33,104 nt of DNA from Entamoeba histolytica HM-1:IMSS (taxonomy: Eukaryota; Evosea; Mastigamoebida; Endamoebidae). Where the stretch lies: assembly GCF_000208925.1 (NCBI RefSeq), contig NW_001915046.1:1-33104 (forward strand), written 5' to 3'. Position 1 is the stretch's first letter; each line of letters opens with the position of its first letter. Of this stretch, positions 19,565 through 30,915 are shown piece after piece. The notes beneath the pieces were generated by a model. The model worked only from the letters and a program-made list of their open reading frames with translations. It ran no database searches and was not told the origin of the DNA. The position numbers and the translations under genes were made by a program.

Positions 19565-20265
19565 ATGATCCATCCATTATTACAACGTCAAGAAAATATA
19601 ATTCCTGAACGTCATTATGATTCAGAAGATTATATATTTGGAGTTGAAATATCACCTATTAAAGGAATATTTCAACCTAAATTAGAAGGTGAAAAGAAAG
19701 AATTATTACTTTCATTACCAATTGAATATTTTCAAAGTATTGTTAATGAAAAACATCTTGAAAAAAAACAATACTTTTTTGATAATTATCCATGTTTTAT
19801 TTCATGTTATAATTCTCTTTGTTTATTTTCTGGTTCATCAATTCCTATTGAACATACTACTTCTTTAGTTAATATTTTATATTCAGTATTTCAATTTAAT
19901 AAAGTAATTACTATTGATACTGTTGATACAATAAAAACTATTTCTCAATTATCAACTTCATTTGTAGAAATTAAATCTAATTTTCCTGAATTACTTCCAC
20001 CTTATACATTACCTAAATCAAGTGCAGCTTTATTTACTTTTGTTTGTTAATTTTTAAATTACTTTAATAACAAAAAAAAAAGAATTTTTAAACTTATTAT
20101 TAATTTATTTAGTGTGAATTTAATCACCTGTCTTGTATTTCTTTAATTCTAGAACAAGAAAAACAACAAGTTAATCAATTATTATCATTTCTAGAATTAT
20201 CAACTCCATTAAAGGATATTTCACTTCCATCAGTGTCTTATTCTTTTTCAACCCTTTATGCTTAA
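19565..20265 (+). CDS. Probable proteasome assembly chaperone 1 (PAC1/PSMG1-like), 2 exons
   Basis: Spliced model: 19565-20041 and 20113-20265, giving 209 residues. The 71-nt intron is GTTTGT...TTTAG; a second AG 43 nt further on gives a stop, so this acceptor is the one that keeps the frame. The joined protein has a region 'YPCFISCYNSLCLFSG' followed by helices, then after the junction 'SSAALFTFCEFNHLSCISLI' and a helical end. The spacing and the 'PAAVLSYC...' like block resemble PAC1, which with PAC2 guides alpha-ring assembly of the 20S proteasome. The likeness is moderate and by memory of the family, so treat it as a candidate. There is no signal peptide or membrane helix. Confidence 0.5.
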
Positions 20266-20331
20266 ATAAAGACATTTTTTATTCATTAATTTTTTTTAAA
20301 CCCTTTTTGAATTAAAAGATTATAATTCTTC

Positions 20332-21330
20332 ATGTCAAAGAACCAAAAACAACTTCTCCTCGAAGAAAGATTATTATCATTTTCTAAAATGATGGACGAA
20401 AAATTAAATCTTCCTCCTAATTCTCGTTTAGAACGCTATTTTAAAGATATTTTTTCTGTAAAAAAATTATCTGTTATTGATTTAATTTATCGCACTATGT
20501 TCCCTTTTAATCTTGATGCACAAAAAGTTATTGAACAAATATTTTTACATTTACAATTCCCTCAAATTAAATTATTAAATCCTTTTTATACTATGAAAAA
20601 GAATATTCATAAAATTAAAGGTAACATTTATGATTCTCAACTCGCTGAATTGGGAAATAAATGTCAAATAGAATTATTTAGTGTTGACCATCCTTTTGTT
20701 CCTTTATGGGCTTGTAAAGATGAAGAAATAAAACCAATATATGAAGAATTTCATAATTTGATTAATTATAATTATCCTTCAAATAATACTAAGTTAATCA
20801 CATTATCTTCGGCATTTGGAAAAAAAGAAAAATTACCATGTCCATTCACTTATCTTCAACTTTCTGAAATGTGCGGATGGAATGACACTGACAAAAAAAT
20901 TATTGAAGAAAAAAAACCAAAATCACCACTCCCTCTTCCTAAACAACCTCAAATCTTAGCAAAGAAACAAGATGATTCAACTATATTTGTTCTACCTTCA
21001 GAAAAAAAAAGTGAAAAAAATGTCATAGACAATGAAGTTCAAGAAAAACAACCTCAAATAAATAAAGAGATTGAAATATCATCAATCCCAAAAGTTCCAA
21101 GGGAAAGTATCTTTTCAACCAAATTGCCACAGCAACAACCCTCTGTTATTGTACCACAAAATGAGAGATTATTAGAAGTTGAATGGACAGACCAAAATGA
21201 AATTAAGGAAGATCAGGAAATATTACAATACGCACAACAAATAATTGAAAAGTTAAAAGCAAGGTATGTGTTTTCAGACACTAACGAAGTAAAAAATATT
21301 CTTGATGTATTAAGTAGTTGGGTAAATTGA
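20332..21330 (+). CDS. Hypothetical protein with disordered middle
   Basis: I do not recognise this 332-residue, single-exon protein. Residues 1-190 look folded, with helices such as 'VIDLIYRTMFPFNL' and a conserved-looking 'CPFTYLQLSEMCGW'. Residues about 190-285 are Lys/Pro/Gln/Glu-rich and likely disordered, with repeated short 'KQPQI' and 'EKQPQI' words. The end is one helix with a Leu/Val/Trp pattern ('VKNILDVLSSWV'), possibly a binding helix. No membrane segment is visible. It is tail-to-tail with the KDEL receptor gene. It could be a scaffold or adaptor, but nothing in the sequence proves this. Confidence 0.72.
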   Translation: MSKNQKQLLLEERLLSFSKMMDEKLNLPPNSRLERYFKDIFSVKKLSVIDLIYRTMFPFNLDAQKVIEQIFLHLQFPQIKLLNPFYTMKKNIHKIKGNIYDSQLAELGNKCQIELFSVDHPFVPLWACKDEEIKPIYEEFHNLINYNYPSNNTKLITLSSAFGKKEKLPCPFTYLQLSEMCGWNDTDKKIIEEKKPKSPLPLPKQPQILAKKQDDSTIFVLPSEKKSEKNVIDNEVQEKQPQINKEIEISSIPKVPRESIFSTKLPQQQPSVIVPQNERLLEVEWTDQNEIKEDQEILQYAQQIIEKLKARYVFSDTNEVKNILDVLSSWVN

Positions 21331-21424
21331 ATTAGTGTTATGAGTGATGTGTATATTTCATTTTTATAATTCAATAAAACAAAATAAATCATGAAAAAAG
21401 AATATGAAATCCTAAAAATTTCAA

Positions 21425-22133
21425 TTATGGCAAAACGAATTTAGTTCCTTCGACTCTACTTTTAATGTAATAGTAGAAATATTCGACATATAACAAGGTT
21501 TGAATAGAACCACAAATCCATGTTAATGGACTCCAATATGATTGTTCTGTTGCATAACGGTATATCCAATTAATAATATAAAGTGCTCTATATAAACCTA
21601 AACAAAAAATGTATTGAGAATTTAAATTTTCAACTTCACCAGTTGAACGAAGAAGTAAGATTTGTGGAAGAATGGCAACTGCCTCAAGGAAAATAGAAAA
21701 TGTCCAACAAATTTCTGTGATAGAATAGTCTTCGGTAAAAATAAATGCTAATACAATACAAGGAACAATTAAATACCATACATTCAATGTGTCATGAATT
21801 TTATCATATGTTGCTCTAAAACGTTTTGAAATTAAATAAATGGTATATGCAGAAGTTGTTAAATAAACGATTTTTAAAATAGTATTATATAGTGAATAAA
21901 AATTATAAAAAATATCTAAGTATCGAGTGACCCATACGATAAAGAATAATATCTGTGATCTTAATGAAATTCCTAAGAGTTGTTATTGTTTATTTTAAAA
22001 AAAATGTTATTTCTATTTAAAAATATTAAAACAAACCTATACAATTTTTATGACTAATGATCTTTGTTAAAAGGAAATATATACTTAGGAGATGAACCAA
22101 ATCTGCACTAATTCTAAAAAGATTAAACACCAT
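21425..22133 (-). CDS. ERD2: KDEL receptor, ER retention receptor (2 exons)
   Basis: Spliced model, minus strand: 22133-22037 and 21972-21425, giving 214 residues (the usual length is about 212). The 64-nt intron is GTTTGT...TAG and splits a Gly codon. The receptor catches KDEL-tagged proteins in the Golgi and returns them to the ER. Family blocks along the protein: 'MVFNLFRISADLVHLLSI', 'SHKNCIGISLRSQILFF', 'TRYLDIF', 'FRATYDKIHDT', 'WTFSIFLEAVAILPQI' and 'GLYRALYIINWIYRY'. Seven membrane segments can be drawn. The end is 'EGTKFVLP', close to the usual K/R-rich tail. Exon 1 is short, and the protein would be lost if only the large reading frame, which lacks an ATG at its 5' end, were used. 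Confidence 0.97.
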
Positions 22134-22304
22134 AAACTAATTCTTTGTAGATTTAATTTTTAAGTTTTTCTGAAATAAAATAATAAAATTTAAATAAAAA
22201 GAAAAAAATTCTCACCAAAACAAGGAAAGTAATCTTTTCGTTTTTGAGAAAGATACATTTGTTCTAATGAATATAAATTGAAATGAATAGTCATAGACTT
22301 AATA

Positions 22305-24233
22305 ATGAGTAATCAAGGAGAGGAAATTGAAGAGTTCCCTTCACTACTTCCTGATGATCAAGAAGTTAATTTAACGAAAGAAACAAAAGAAACTGCTAAA
22401 GCTTTAGAACAACCCCCTGTTATAGAAATTATTGATGGAAATAAATATGAAGCATACCGAGAAAAAATGAAACTGTTTGGGATTTTTGTTGCTATTAACG
22501 TTATTTTTATTGTATTCGTTCAAACCGCTTCATCTCTTGCTGTTCAATTAGTTTTCTTATGTTATATCATATTTTCAGCATTTCCAAAATTTTTATTTGG
22601 GTCTATACTTCAAAAATGTAAGCCTCACGTCCGTGCACCACCAATTAATAAAACTGATGTTGATGAAGAAGATGGAGAACGAGTATGGCACGTTTCAAGT
22701 GAAATGTTTAAATGTCCCTCTTGTGGGTGTGACTGCGGTGGTCAAAATTATTGTACAGAATGTGGACAAAGTGTTGAACATGAGCATCCAATTTTGCTTA
22801 GTGTTTGTTTGACAGTTCATCATGAAGATGCATCTGGTGTTGAAGGGGGTATAAGAAGTTTTGAAATTAGTGTTTTACCATTTGAACCAAAGTATTGTCA
22901 ATTAATTTTTGTTATTGATGGAAGAAGAGATAGAAATATGCAAATTGATTATCAACAACTAGAAACAGCTTCATTCATTATTTGTAGACTTCGTGGAGTT
23001 GAAAGAGACCAAAGTTATGCAGACGATGATGGTGTTATTAGATTTAAAGATGGAAAAGGAGATCCAAGAATATTAGAAGATGGAATGGCTGTGTATGAAG
23101 GAATTCTTGAAAGTGGAATGAATTGGATTGTATTATTGAAAAAGAAAAATGGAGGAAAAAGGCATTCTCATGAAGTTTTTTTTGATTATATGGATAGAGG
23201 AATTACTCGTAAAACAGCAAAAGCAATTATGTTTGTTGACAGTGATGTTGAATTTGCATGGGAAGGAAATGAAAGGGGATTAATGGAAATGTATAATGGG
23301 TTATTAAAAAGAGAAGCCATGGGAGGTGTTTGTGGAGAAATTGAAGTTGCGCATTGGTATAAAAATCCATTAACAATGTGTCAGTATTTTGAATATAAAT
23401 CAAATCAATTTTTAGCTAAGACATTTGAAAATTGGTTCGGAATGGTCACTTGCTTACCAGGTGCTTTTTCTATGATTCGGCCACAAGCTATGGAAACAGT
23501 ATTAAATGAATATTTAGCAACTTCCACTTCTATATGGGAAAAGAATCAGTTGGATCTTGGAGAAGATAGAACACTAACCACACTCTTAGTAGAAAAAGGT
23601 TGGGATACAGGTTATGTAACTAAGGCTGTTGCACATACCGACGCACCATTTACTTTAGTTGGACTTATTAAACAAAGAAGAAGATGGATTAATTCTACAA
23701 TAGTCAATATGGGTATTTTGTTACAAAGAATTAGAAGACCAGTAGTTCTTCCTTTGTTGGTCTCTTTGTTTATTGAATTGTTAAGTTCTTTTATGCTTCC
23801 TTGTGCTGTTGTTATGTTGTTTATTCAAATCTTTGCTGATTGTGGAGTAAATAAAGCTATTTGCATTGGAGTTCTTGTTCTTTGGTTAGCCTTGCTTATA
23901 ACATTTAGTCTAACAAGTAAGATTGAAGATATGGAATATTGGTTTCAAGCATCAACCATTATTGGTGGATTTTTAGTTTTTCTTATGATTATTGGGGTTA
24001 TTCAAAATGTTTCAGGATTCTTTGACAAGCACTGGCTTGAACTTTCGGTTATGTTGTCGTGGGTGTTTATTATTGTGTTTGCTGCAATTATTCATGGTCA
24101 ATGGTTTTCTATATTTAACGTTGTTGCTCCAGTTGTGTGGTTCCTTTTAACACCTATGATGTATGTCATTATTCCAATTTATGCAGTATGTAATTTTGAT
24201 GATGTTTCGTGGGGAACACGAGGAGGAGTTTAA
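22305..24233 (+). CDS. Chitin synthase
   Basis: A 642-residue, single-exon membrane glycosyltransferase (GT2) that polymerises UDP-GlcNAc into chitin, needed for the Entamoeba cyst wall. Two membrane helices lie at about 57-100. A small cysteine cluster follows (Cys137, 140, 142, 144, 150, 153), resembling a zinc ribbon. The catalytic part has 'VIDGRRDR' (203-210), 'LLKKKNGGKRHSH' (277-289), the DxD-type 'FVDSDVEF' (310-317), 'LPGAFSMIR' (384-392), 'LGEDRTLTT' (418-426) and 'QRRRWINS' (457-464). Several membrane helices then form the translocation channel, and the end has 'VSWGTRG' (SWGT motif). It is much shorter than fungal enzymes, without a myosin or long N-terminal domain. Expression during encystation is expected from known biology, not from this sequence. 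Confidence 0.96.
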   Translation: MSNQGEEIEEFPSLLPDDQEVNLTKETKETAKALEQPPVIEIIDGNKYEAYREKMKLFGIFVAINVIFIVFVQTASSLAVQLVFLCYIIFSAFPKFLFGSILQKCKPHVRAPPINKTDVDEEDGERVWHVSSEMFKCPSCGCDCGGQNYCTECGQSVEHEHPILLSVCLTVHHEDASGVEGGIRSFEISVLPFEPKYCQLIFVIDGRRDRNMQIDYQQLETASFIICRLRGVERDQSYADDDGVIRFKDGKGDPRILEDGMAVYEGILESGMNWIVLLKKKNGGKRHSHEVFFDYMDRGITRKTAKAIMFVDSDVEFAWEGNERGLMEMYNGLLKREAMGGVCGEIEVAHWYKNPLTMCQYFEYKSNQFLAKTFENWFGMVTCLPGAFSMIRPQAMETVLNEYLATSTSIWEKNQLDLGEDRTLTTLLVEKGWDTGYVTKAVAHTDAPFTLVGLIKQRRRWINSTIVNMGILLQRIRRPVVLPLLVSLFIELLSSFMLPCAVVMLFIQIFADCGVNKAICIGVLVLWLALLITFSLTSKIEDMEYWFQASTIIGGFLVFLMIIGVIQNVSGFFDKHWLELSVMLSWVFIIVFAAIIHGQWFSIFNVVAPVVWFLLTPMMYVIIPIYAVCNFDDVSWGTRGGV

Positions 24234-26399
24234 GAAAAGATAGTTTAACTCTTTCTTAATTCTAATCTAACAACTTAATTATTTTAGTTTCTTTTTTGTT
24301 ATTTTTTTATTATTTGATATTTATTCATTCTTCGTAAAAATTAATGTATTTCATGATATTATTGTTTTTTTTTTCTTTATTTTTTATTTTGTGTTTCTTT
24401 TTCTCTCTTTCATATCATGTGTTTATTTATTTTTTTAATAAATTAATATCACTCATTTCTTTTATAGTTTCAATACGTATTATTTATGAAGTTGTTTTAT
24501 TTTTATTTAGTATTTTGTTTTTATGTTTAATAAAATATGATAAATAAATATAAATAATCAATATTATCTCAAATTGATATAATTACATATTTTAAATAAA
24601 TGAAAATAATAAGAAATGAAATATATAATGAAATAATATATATTTAAATGAATAATAAATGAAAATACAATAAAATTATTATTCTTTGTATTTTATTAAT
24701 TTATCATTGTTTTATTTCATATTTATTATTATTATTATTTGATTAATATTGTTATTTAGCATTATGAAAATAAAAATACAATTAAAATTACATTGATTCT
24801 TCATTTATTATTCATCGTTTCTATTCTTAATGAAATTATAAATTATTGTATTATAACTTGTTGATGAAATTTGTTTTAAATTTTATACATATTAAATCAA
24901 TCAATATCAACAAATTCATTACATTTCTATTATTCATCTATAACTTCATATTCGAAATGATTATTATCTATTCATTTATTCATTATTATCAATATATCAA
25001 ATAATGTGGTTGTATTTGAACATTGTGTTCATTTCAATTTATCAATGTTTCATTGAATATTATTCTTGATTTTAACATTGAATAACTTATTTTAATTATT
25101 CATAATAATCAAAATGTTGACTGTTTTCTTTTTGAATTGTATTAATTTATTATTTTACAATCAATTTTTTAATATTCATTTCTACGTTATTCTTTATTTT
25201 TATTTCATTTGAATATTCTAACACTTATTTTATCATTGTTCAAAGAAGAGAATAATAATATATTGAAATAAAAATATACAAAAGTGAAAGATAGAAAGAA
25301 ATTATCATAATAATCTTAGTTTGTTGTTTTATCATTGATCGTCGAATAAAAATTTCTTTAACAACACTGCTTCATTGTTTAAATTCAATTTATTTAAACA
25401 GAACATTTGTAAAATTAGTATTATTGACGTTGTTAAATCACATCATTTCTATTTGATATTTCTTCTATAAATAAATATTATAACAAACACCTTACTTGAT
25501 TTCATATCTTCACTGTTTATATTTGATGAATATTTTACACAAAATATTAAAATTGAATATAAATAAATGTTTATGTATCTTTATAAACGATGTTTAACAT
25601 ATAATTTCAATTGACATTATCGTAATTAATTTGTCATTTATTGTTTCATTTTGAATTATTTTATTTCAGAAGAATGAAATATTATTTTCTTAACATCATG
25701 ACTGTATTATCATATTTGTCTATTATGATTGGTTTATAGTTATTTTTGAGAGAATAATTTATTAAATCAATATCAATTGAATACAATGTATCTTTTTGTC
25801 AATTTCTTTCTTAATTAATTTTATTTCTATCTTCATCAACTTCTCCTTCATTATTTTCATAATTTCATTCAACAAATCAATTTTATATATTTCATTAATT
25901 AACACATTATTTCAAATCATATTCTGAACATATTATTTTTTATACATTTCTTTTCAATCATGATTATTCAAATGTTTTTTGAGTATTTTATTTCAATATG
26001 TATTTCAATATACAATAAAAACACGAAGAAATGAAATACCACAACTTTTGATGAATGTCTCAGATGATATTATTCTTTATGAAGTATTTTATTTGTGAAA
26101 CAATCAATTAACATAATGAATTATCAACAAAATAATAAGAAAATAATTTGAATTGTCATTTTGTCTCACACATTCATTAAAACATCAATTTCATTGTTGA
26201 TTCATCATATTGAAAGACAATTTCAAATATATTTCTTTTAAAACTATTTTAATATGTTTCATTTCAATTTCTGTATTATTTATTGATGAATGAGAGAAAT
26301 ATAAAAATTCAAATATTGTAATGAAAAAATAACACAGAATAAATAATAAGAAAAGACAATTATTAGATATATCTATAATTGAATATTATGATTATTGAA
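24234..26399. other. AT-rich spacer, no gene seen
   Basis: About 2.2 kb with no convincing coding frame on either strand. The first 300 bp are T-rich; after that the sequence is very AT-rich, made of mixed 'TTCATT', 'AATGAA' and 'AATAAT' words with frequent stops in all frames. Imperfect inverted words occur (for example near 24660 and 24690), as expected at this composition. It may be decayed repeat DNA next to the LINE. I see no tRNA-like fold or clear tandem array. Confidence 0.5.
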
Positions 26400-26419
26400 A
26401 AGTGATTATTTCAGTTTCT

Positions 26420-29400
26420 TCAGTATGCTCTATTGATGTAACTTACAATTATTTCTAAAATGCTCGTATTAAATTGTTCTTCTTCTAATGTGTTGTCAGA
26501 ATTGAATGTGTAAAACATTAAGTCTTTCATATTTTTTATAATTATTGTTCGTAGGATTTTGGAAAAGTCTAATTGTAATTTTAGTGATTTTAATCTTCTT
26601 ACTGATTCTTTATGTATTAATCCATTTATTGATAATATAACAGGTATTATTTCAACATATATTATTTCTCTATTATTTCTTATTTTCTCTTGTAAATCTT
26701 TATATTTATTTATTTTATGAATATAATTTAATTCTAAATTATTATCCTGACATATAGCAACATCTATAATATATCCTTTCTTTTCTTTCATATTTTGATA
26801 TTATATATCTTATCTTTTATCATTGAAAGAATTGTCACTAACCAATAAATCTTTATTGTAAGTTATTACTATTTCATCATTATTAATACATTTTGGAGGA
26901 TTATTAAAATCAATTGAATCAAATTCATTAAAATGTGTAATTAATAAATGTTTATATATTTGTTTACATACATAATCATGTTTTGATATTTGGTTCTTCT
27001 TCATTACATCCTAACAATATATGACTAATAGATGCTATTGTGTTATGACAATGTTTACAATATTTTAAAGCATCATTTTGGAGTATTTTAGATTTAATAT
27101 TTCCTGTCATAGTTACTCCTTCTTGCATCTTTACTATTTGGAGGAATGCATTTCTTTTTATATTTAATGACCTCCAAGTGGCTACTGTTAATTTCTTATC
27201 ATTGAAAGTGCCATTTGCACATCTTATATATTCACCACATTTCTTTTCTTTCCATTCATTTAAATATCTATCATTTAATTCATTATTTACCCATTCAAAT
27301 ACTTTCTTTACATCATGTTTTCTTTCATTTAATTCTATTATCTCCATTAATTCATTAAAATTAATATTCTTACAAAATGCTTTCTTCATTCTTTTAATTA
27401 TTCCATTTGGATTTTCTTTTATTGTTTCTATCATTTCTCCTATTCTTGTGCTTGATCTTTATATTTTAAATATATTCTTATTAATTATTTACCACATTCA
27501 TCTCTTGCTGACATTAATCCTAATCCCAATTCATTTATTTTAACATATAATATACTTTTTGGGATATTTCTACTATATAATTGGAGTTGTATCAATGATT
27601 TTCTTATTTGTTTATCTATCTTCTCCAATTCTCCTAGTTTCCATGGGACAATACAAAATCCATATCTTAATTTGGAGATTATATCACTATTAATCTTTCT
27701 TATTGTATTGAGGTTGCTGTATTTCATAGTATTTAATGATGATAAAACAGAAGATACATCATTTAATATTCTTGTACAGTATTTATTAATATTTACTTTA
27801 TCTCCTATCTCAATACCAAGGTATTTATAATGATTGTCATTAGTTATTCTTGGTAATTCAGATAATTCACCATTTATTTGACTATTAATATTAGTCATTA
27901 TCCCACTCTTTTCTACATTAATTTTTAATATTATTGCATTAAATATTTCTTTAGTTAATTTGTGTACTTTTTCCATTTCATCGAGATATTATTTATTATC
28001 TTTAAATCGTCCATATATAATATGTGGTTTAACTGGACTTGTTTTTCTTCTCCGTTCATTTTAATATTTAATTTGTTTATTTGTTTATCTAATTGTTTAG
28101 ATAATATATCAATAGATAATACAAATAAGAGTGGAGATAGGCTGTCACCTTGTATTATTCCTCTTTCTACATTAATTATACCTACACTTTCTTGATTGTA
28201 ATACAAATTAAGATATGTATTATTTAATATATATAATATATTATTAATTACTACTAGTTTGATATTAAAATAAATTAAACAATGTTTAATCCATTGGTGG
28301 TTAATACTATCATATGCTTTAGATATGTCATAAAATGTTTCTACCAACTTCCATTTAGCCTTTATTAATAATTGTTGGATTATAGTGTTATATAATAATC
28401 CTTCTTTTGATGCATATGTATATTTCTTACATCCAATTTGATTTAATGATAGTTGTTTTTCAATTGGATTTAGCATCAATTGATTTTTTATTTTCATTTT
28501 TAATATTGATGTATACACTTTTAACAGACAAATTAAACAATGTAATATTCTGTAATTTTGTTTGTCTAATTTATCTCATTTCTTATATATTAATATTGTC
28601 CTTCCTTGAATAAAATGAAGAGGTATTTCATTAGGATTGTTTAACCATTCATTAAATAATTTTATTAAGTATTTCATTGGTTGTTCCAAATATTTAATCA
28701 AAAATCATTGTATTTTATCAACATCATTTTACTTTCAAATTATCAATAAATTTAATATCAAATTCCAGTTCATTGGGAGTGATTATAGCCATTCTATTAT
28801 TAATTCTATTTTCTATTAATATTTCATATAAATTAATATTTAGATAAAATCTATATTAGTGTTAGTTTCATAGATTCCTTTCCAGAAATTAATAGTGGAG
28901 ATATTATCTGGATATTCATCTTCTTTAGGCTTATTTAGATGTTGCCTTTTTCCATATTTCATCATTTTATAATTCCATCTTATTCTTTTCCAATTATTCT
29001 TTCTTGCTTCTATTTCTATTCTTTTCATCTTTCGGAGGTATTTATAATAGTTTATTTGTTTATTTGTTTTTACTTTAATATGGTATATATCATATTTCAT
29101 AATATGTAATATTCTTTTCAATTTCATATATTGTTTATTATGGAGTAAATCTCTTAATCTACATATTTTTGTTTGTAATATTCTTTCTATACTTTTCTTT
29201 CAACTTCTTTCTTGTTTATTTTTATTAATGATATTAATAGTGGAAGCTACAGATTTAATATAATGATAATATTCATCTAATGTATTGATTAATATTTCAT
29301 TTTTATTAATAATATTAATTATTTGATGTACTTTCTTCTTATTGTAATAATAGTTAATAAATTGTACATCTTCTTGTTCTTTCTTTTCTTCTTCTTTAAA

Positions 29401-29694
29401 TATTTTCATTACCTCCTCTTCTTCTATTTCTTCTTTCTTGTTCACTTTTGATATTATTTCTTTTAATTCTTTATCTTTCCATTGATGTTTTATTATTTCT
29501 TCCTCCATTATTCTATTGATTTCTCTTTTAATTTCATTATTTATTTTAAATGTCTTCTTTAATATTTCTTTATATTCATTAATATCATTTACTTTAATTC
29601 CAAATTCATGTATTATTCTTTCTATTATTTCTTCTTTAAGTTGACATCTTAATTTTCTTTCAAATAATTTCAAAGCAAAACATTTATAGAGTGT
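26420..29694 (-). pseudogene. LINE ORF2 remnant: reverse transcriptase and endonuclease
   Basis: Coding sense is seen in pieces on changing frames. From 29694 the N-terminal part is charged and helical, broken by a TGA at about 29202-29200. A frameshift lies near 28845, and the frame changes again with stops near 28690-28720. The reverse transcriptase holds 'GRTILIYKK' (followed by a TGA at 28578-28576), 'NYRILHCLICLLKVYTSIL', 'QIGCKKYTYASKEGLL', 'YDISKAYDSINHQW', 'GIIQGDSLSPLLFVLSID' and YMDD at 28017-28006. A shift near 27985 leads to 'NVEKSGIM' and 'YLGIEIGD'. After two more breaks comes the finger 'CKHC...HILLGC' and 'KHDYVCKQIYKHL'. The endonuclease core reads R-stop-D-I near 26810, then 'GYIIDVAICQDNNL' and 'EIIPVILSINGLI'. 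Order and motifs fit R4-clade elements. Confidence 0.85.
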
Positions 29695-30915
29695 TAAAAT
29701 TTCTTCTTTTCTATCTGTTTGCTTCCCCCGTTTTTTTGATCATCCAATTCAAATGTGGTGATCTTCTTATGCTGAATATCCATTTCTTCAATGGATTTCT
29801 GCATTAACTTTCTTTTTTTTGGAAGATCATCTTCACTTGATGATATTTCATCAGCTACTACCACATTGGGGGAGAGGTCATTCACAATTTGTGTTTCAGA
29901 TGAGTCTGTTATATTGTAAGTTACCTCATCTTTCTTCTTTTCTTCTTGTGTACTTTCATTTTCTAATTTAGATAATTTATCTTTCAGGAAGAGCAATTGT
30001 TGTGTTAAATTGTTTACTTCAGACCTTTTTCTTTCAGATTCAGCATGGAATTTGAATATTTTTTATCGCACTTGTGGTTTTTTGTGCTTATCTCATTCTC
30101 ATGCTTCTTCTTTAATGCCATAATATACTTAGTTAGTTTTTTTATGGTTTGGTCTTTTATTTGTAATTCCTTTTTCATTTCTTCTTTCTCTTTCATATCC
30201 TCCTCCACTTTCTTTTCTATTTCTTCTACTCTTTTTTTCTTTTTACTGTTTTCTTCTTCCTTTTCTACCAGCCTCTTCTTCTCTCCTTTAGTAGGCCTCT
30301 TCTTCTCCTCAGCAAGCCTAGCTTCTACTCTCGTAGAATCTTTATCATCGTCTTCTTCACTTTCAATACTCATTACATAGTTATTGTATATTCTATTGTC
30401 TTTAATCTCATTTGGGTTGTACTGTTTATTGTCTTCTTCCAGCGTCATACTAATAGTTTCTTCTTCCATTCTGATTGTTTTGGTTTTTTCTCGTGCAAGA
30501 AAATACCATCTTCTCCATATTGTTGATGATGTATATTCTTTAATCTTGGTATTTTTAATTTCTTCTACTTCTTGTGGTGTAAGTATTTTAATTTCTTCTT
30601 CAAAGAGTCTTTTCCAATATTCTTGGTTTTGTATTTCAATCATTTCTTTTCTTTGATTTCTATTTTGTTTCTTATTTTGATATTGTTTGTACATTCTTTG
30701 TGTGTTATTGTGGGATTTATTTCTATTATATTGATATTGTTTATTTCTATTGAATTATTATTAAAGTGTTTATGACGATGATTATGAATGAAGTGATGAG
30801 TGAAACGATTTGTATCATCAATATTGTGATAGTTATTGTTATAATTATTATTGTAATGGTTAGTGTGATTATTCATGTATCTCTGTCCATACAGATAATA
30901 CCTATTTTCACTCAT
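29694..30915 (-). pseudogene. LINE ORF1 remnant: coiled-coil protein
   Basis: The start at ATG 30915 gives an N terminus rich in Asn, His and Tyr. The frame shifts near 30720-30740 into a Gln/Asn/Lys-rich part ('YKQYQNKKQNRNQRKEM') and then a long, highly charged Lys/Glu coiled coil (about 30330-30080). A second frameshift near 30050 continues the coil as 'LLFLKDKLSKLENES', ending in an acidic then basic region with 'DLPKKRKL' and a TAA at 29696-29694. LINE ORF1 proteins of this type bind RNA and self-associate. The frame is open further upstream to about 31035 without a Met, so the original start may differ. At least two frameshifts show that it is broken. Confidence 0.7.

Noticed and set aside
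22597..22812. Second plus-strand frame inside chitin synthase
   Set aside because: Overlaps the catalytic gene in another frame and has no features of its own.
24344..24547. Plus-strand Phe/Ile/Leu-rich open frame after chitin synthase
   Set aside because: Composition is that of T-rich spacer. It looks like membrane protein only because TTT codons dominate.
24600..24720. Inverted repeat downstream of chitin synthase
   Set aside because: Nine bases pair well, then the match fails. AT-rich sequence gives such pairs often.
27178..28819. Several plus-strand open frames across the LINE
   Set aside because: They are complements of LINE ORF2 sequence, which has clear reverse transcriptase motifs on the minus strand.
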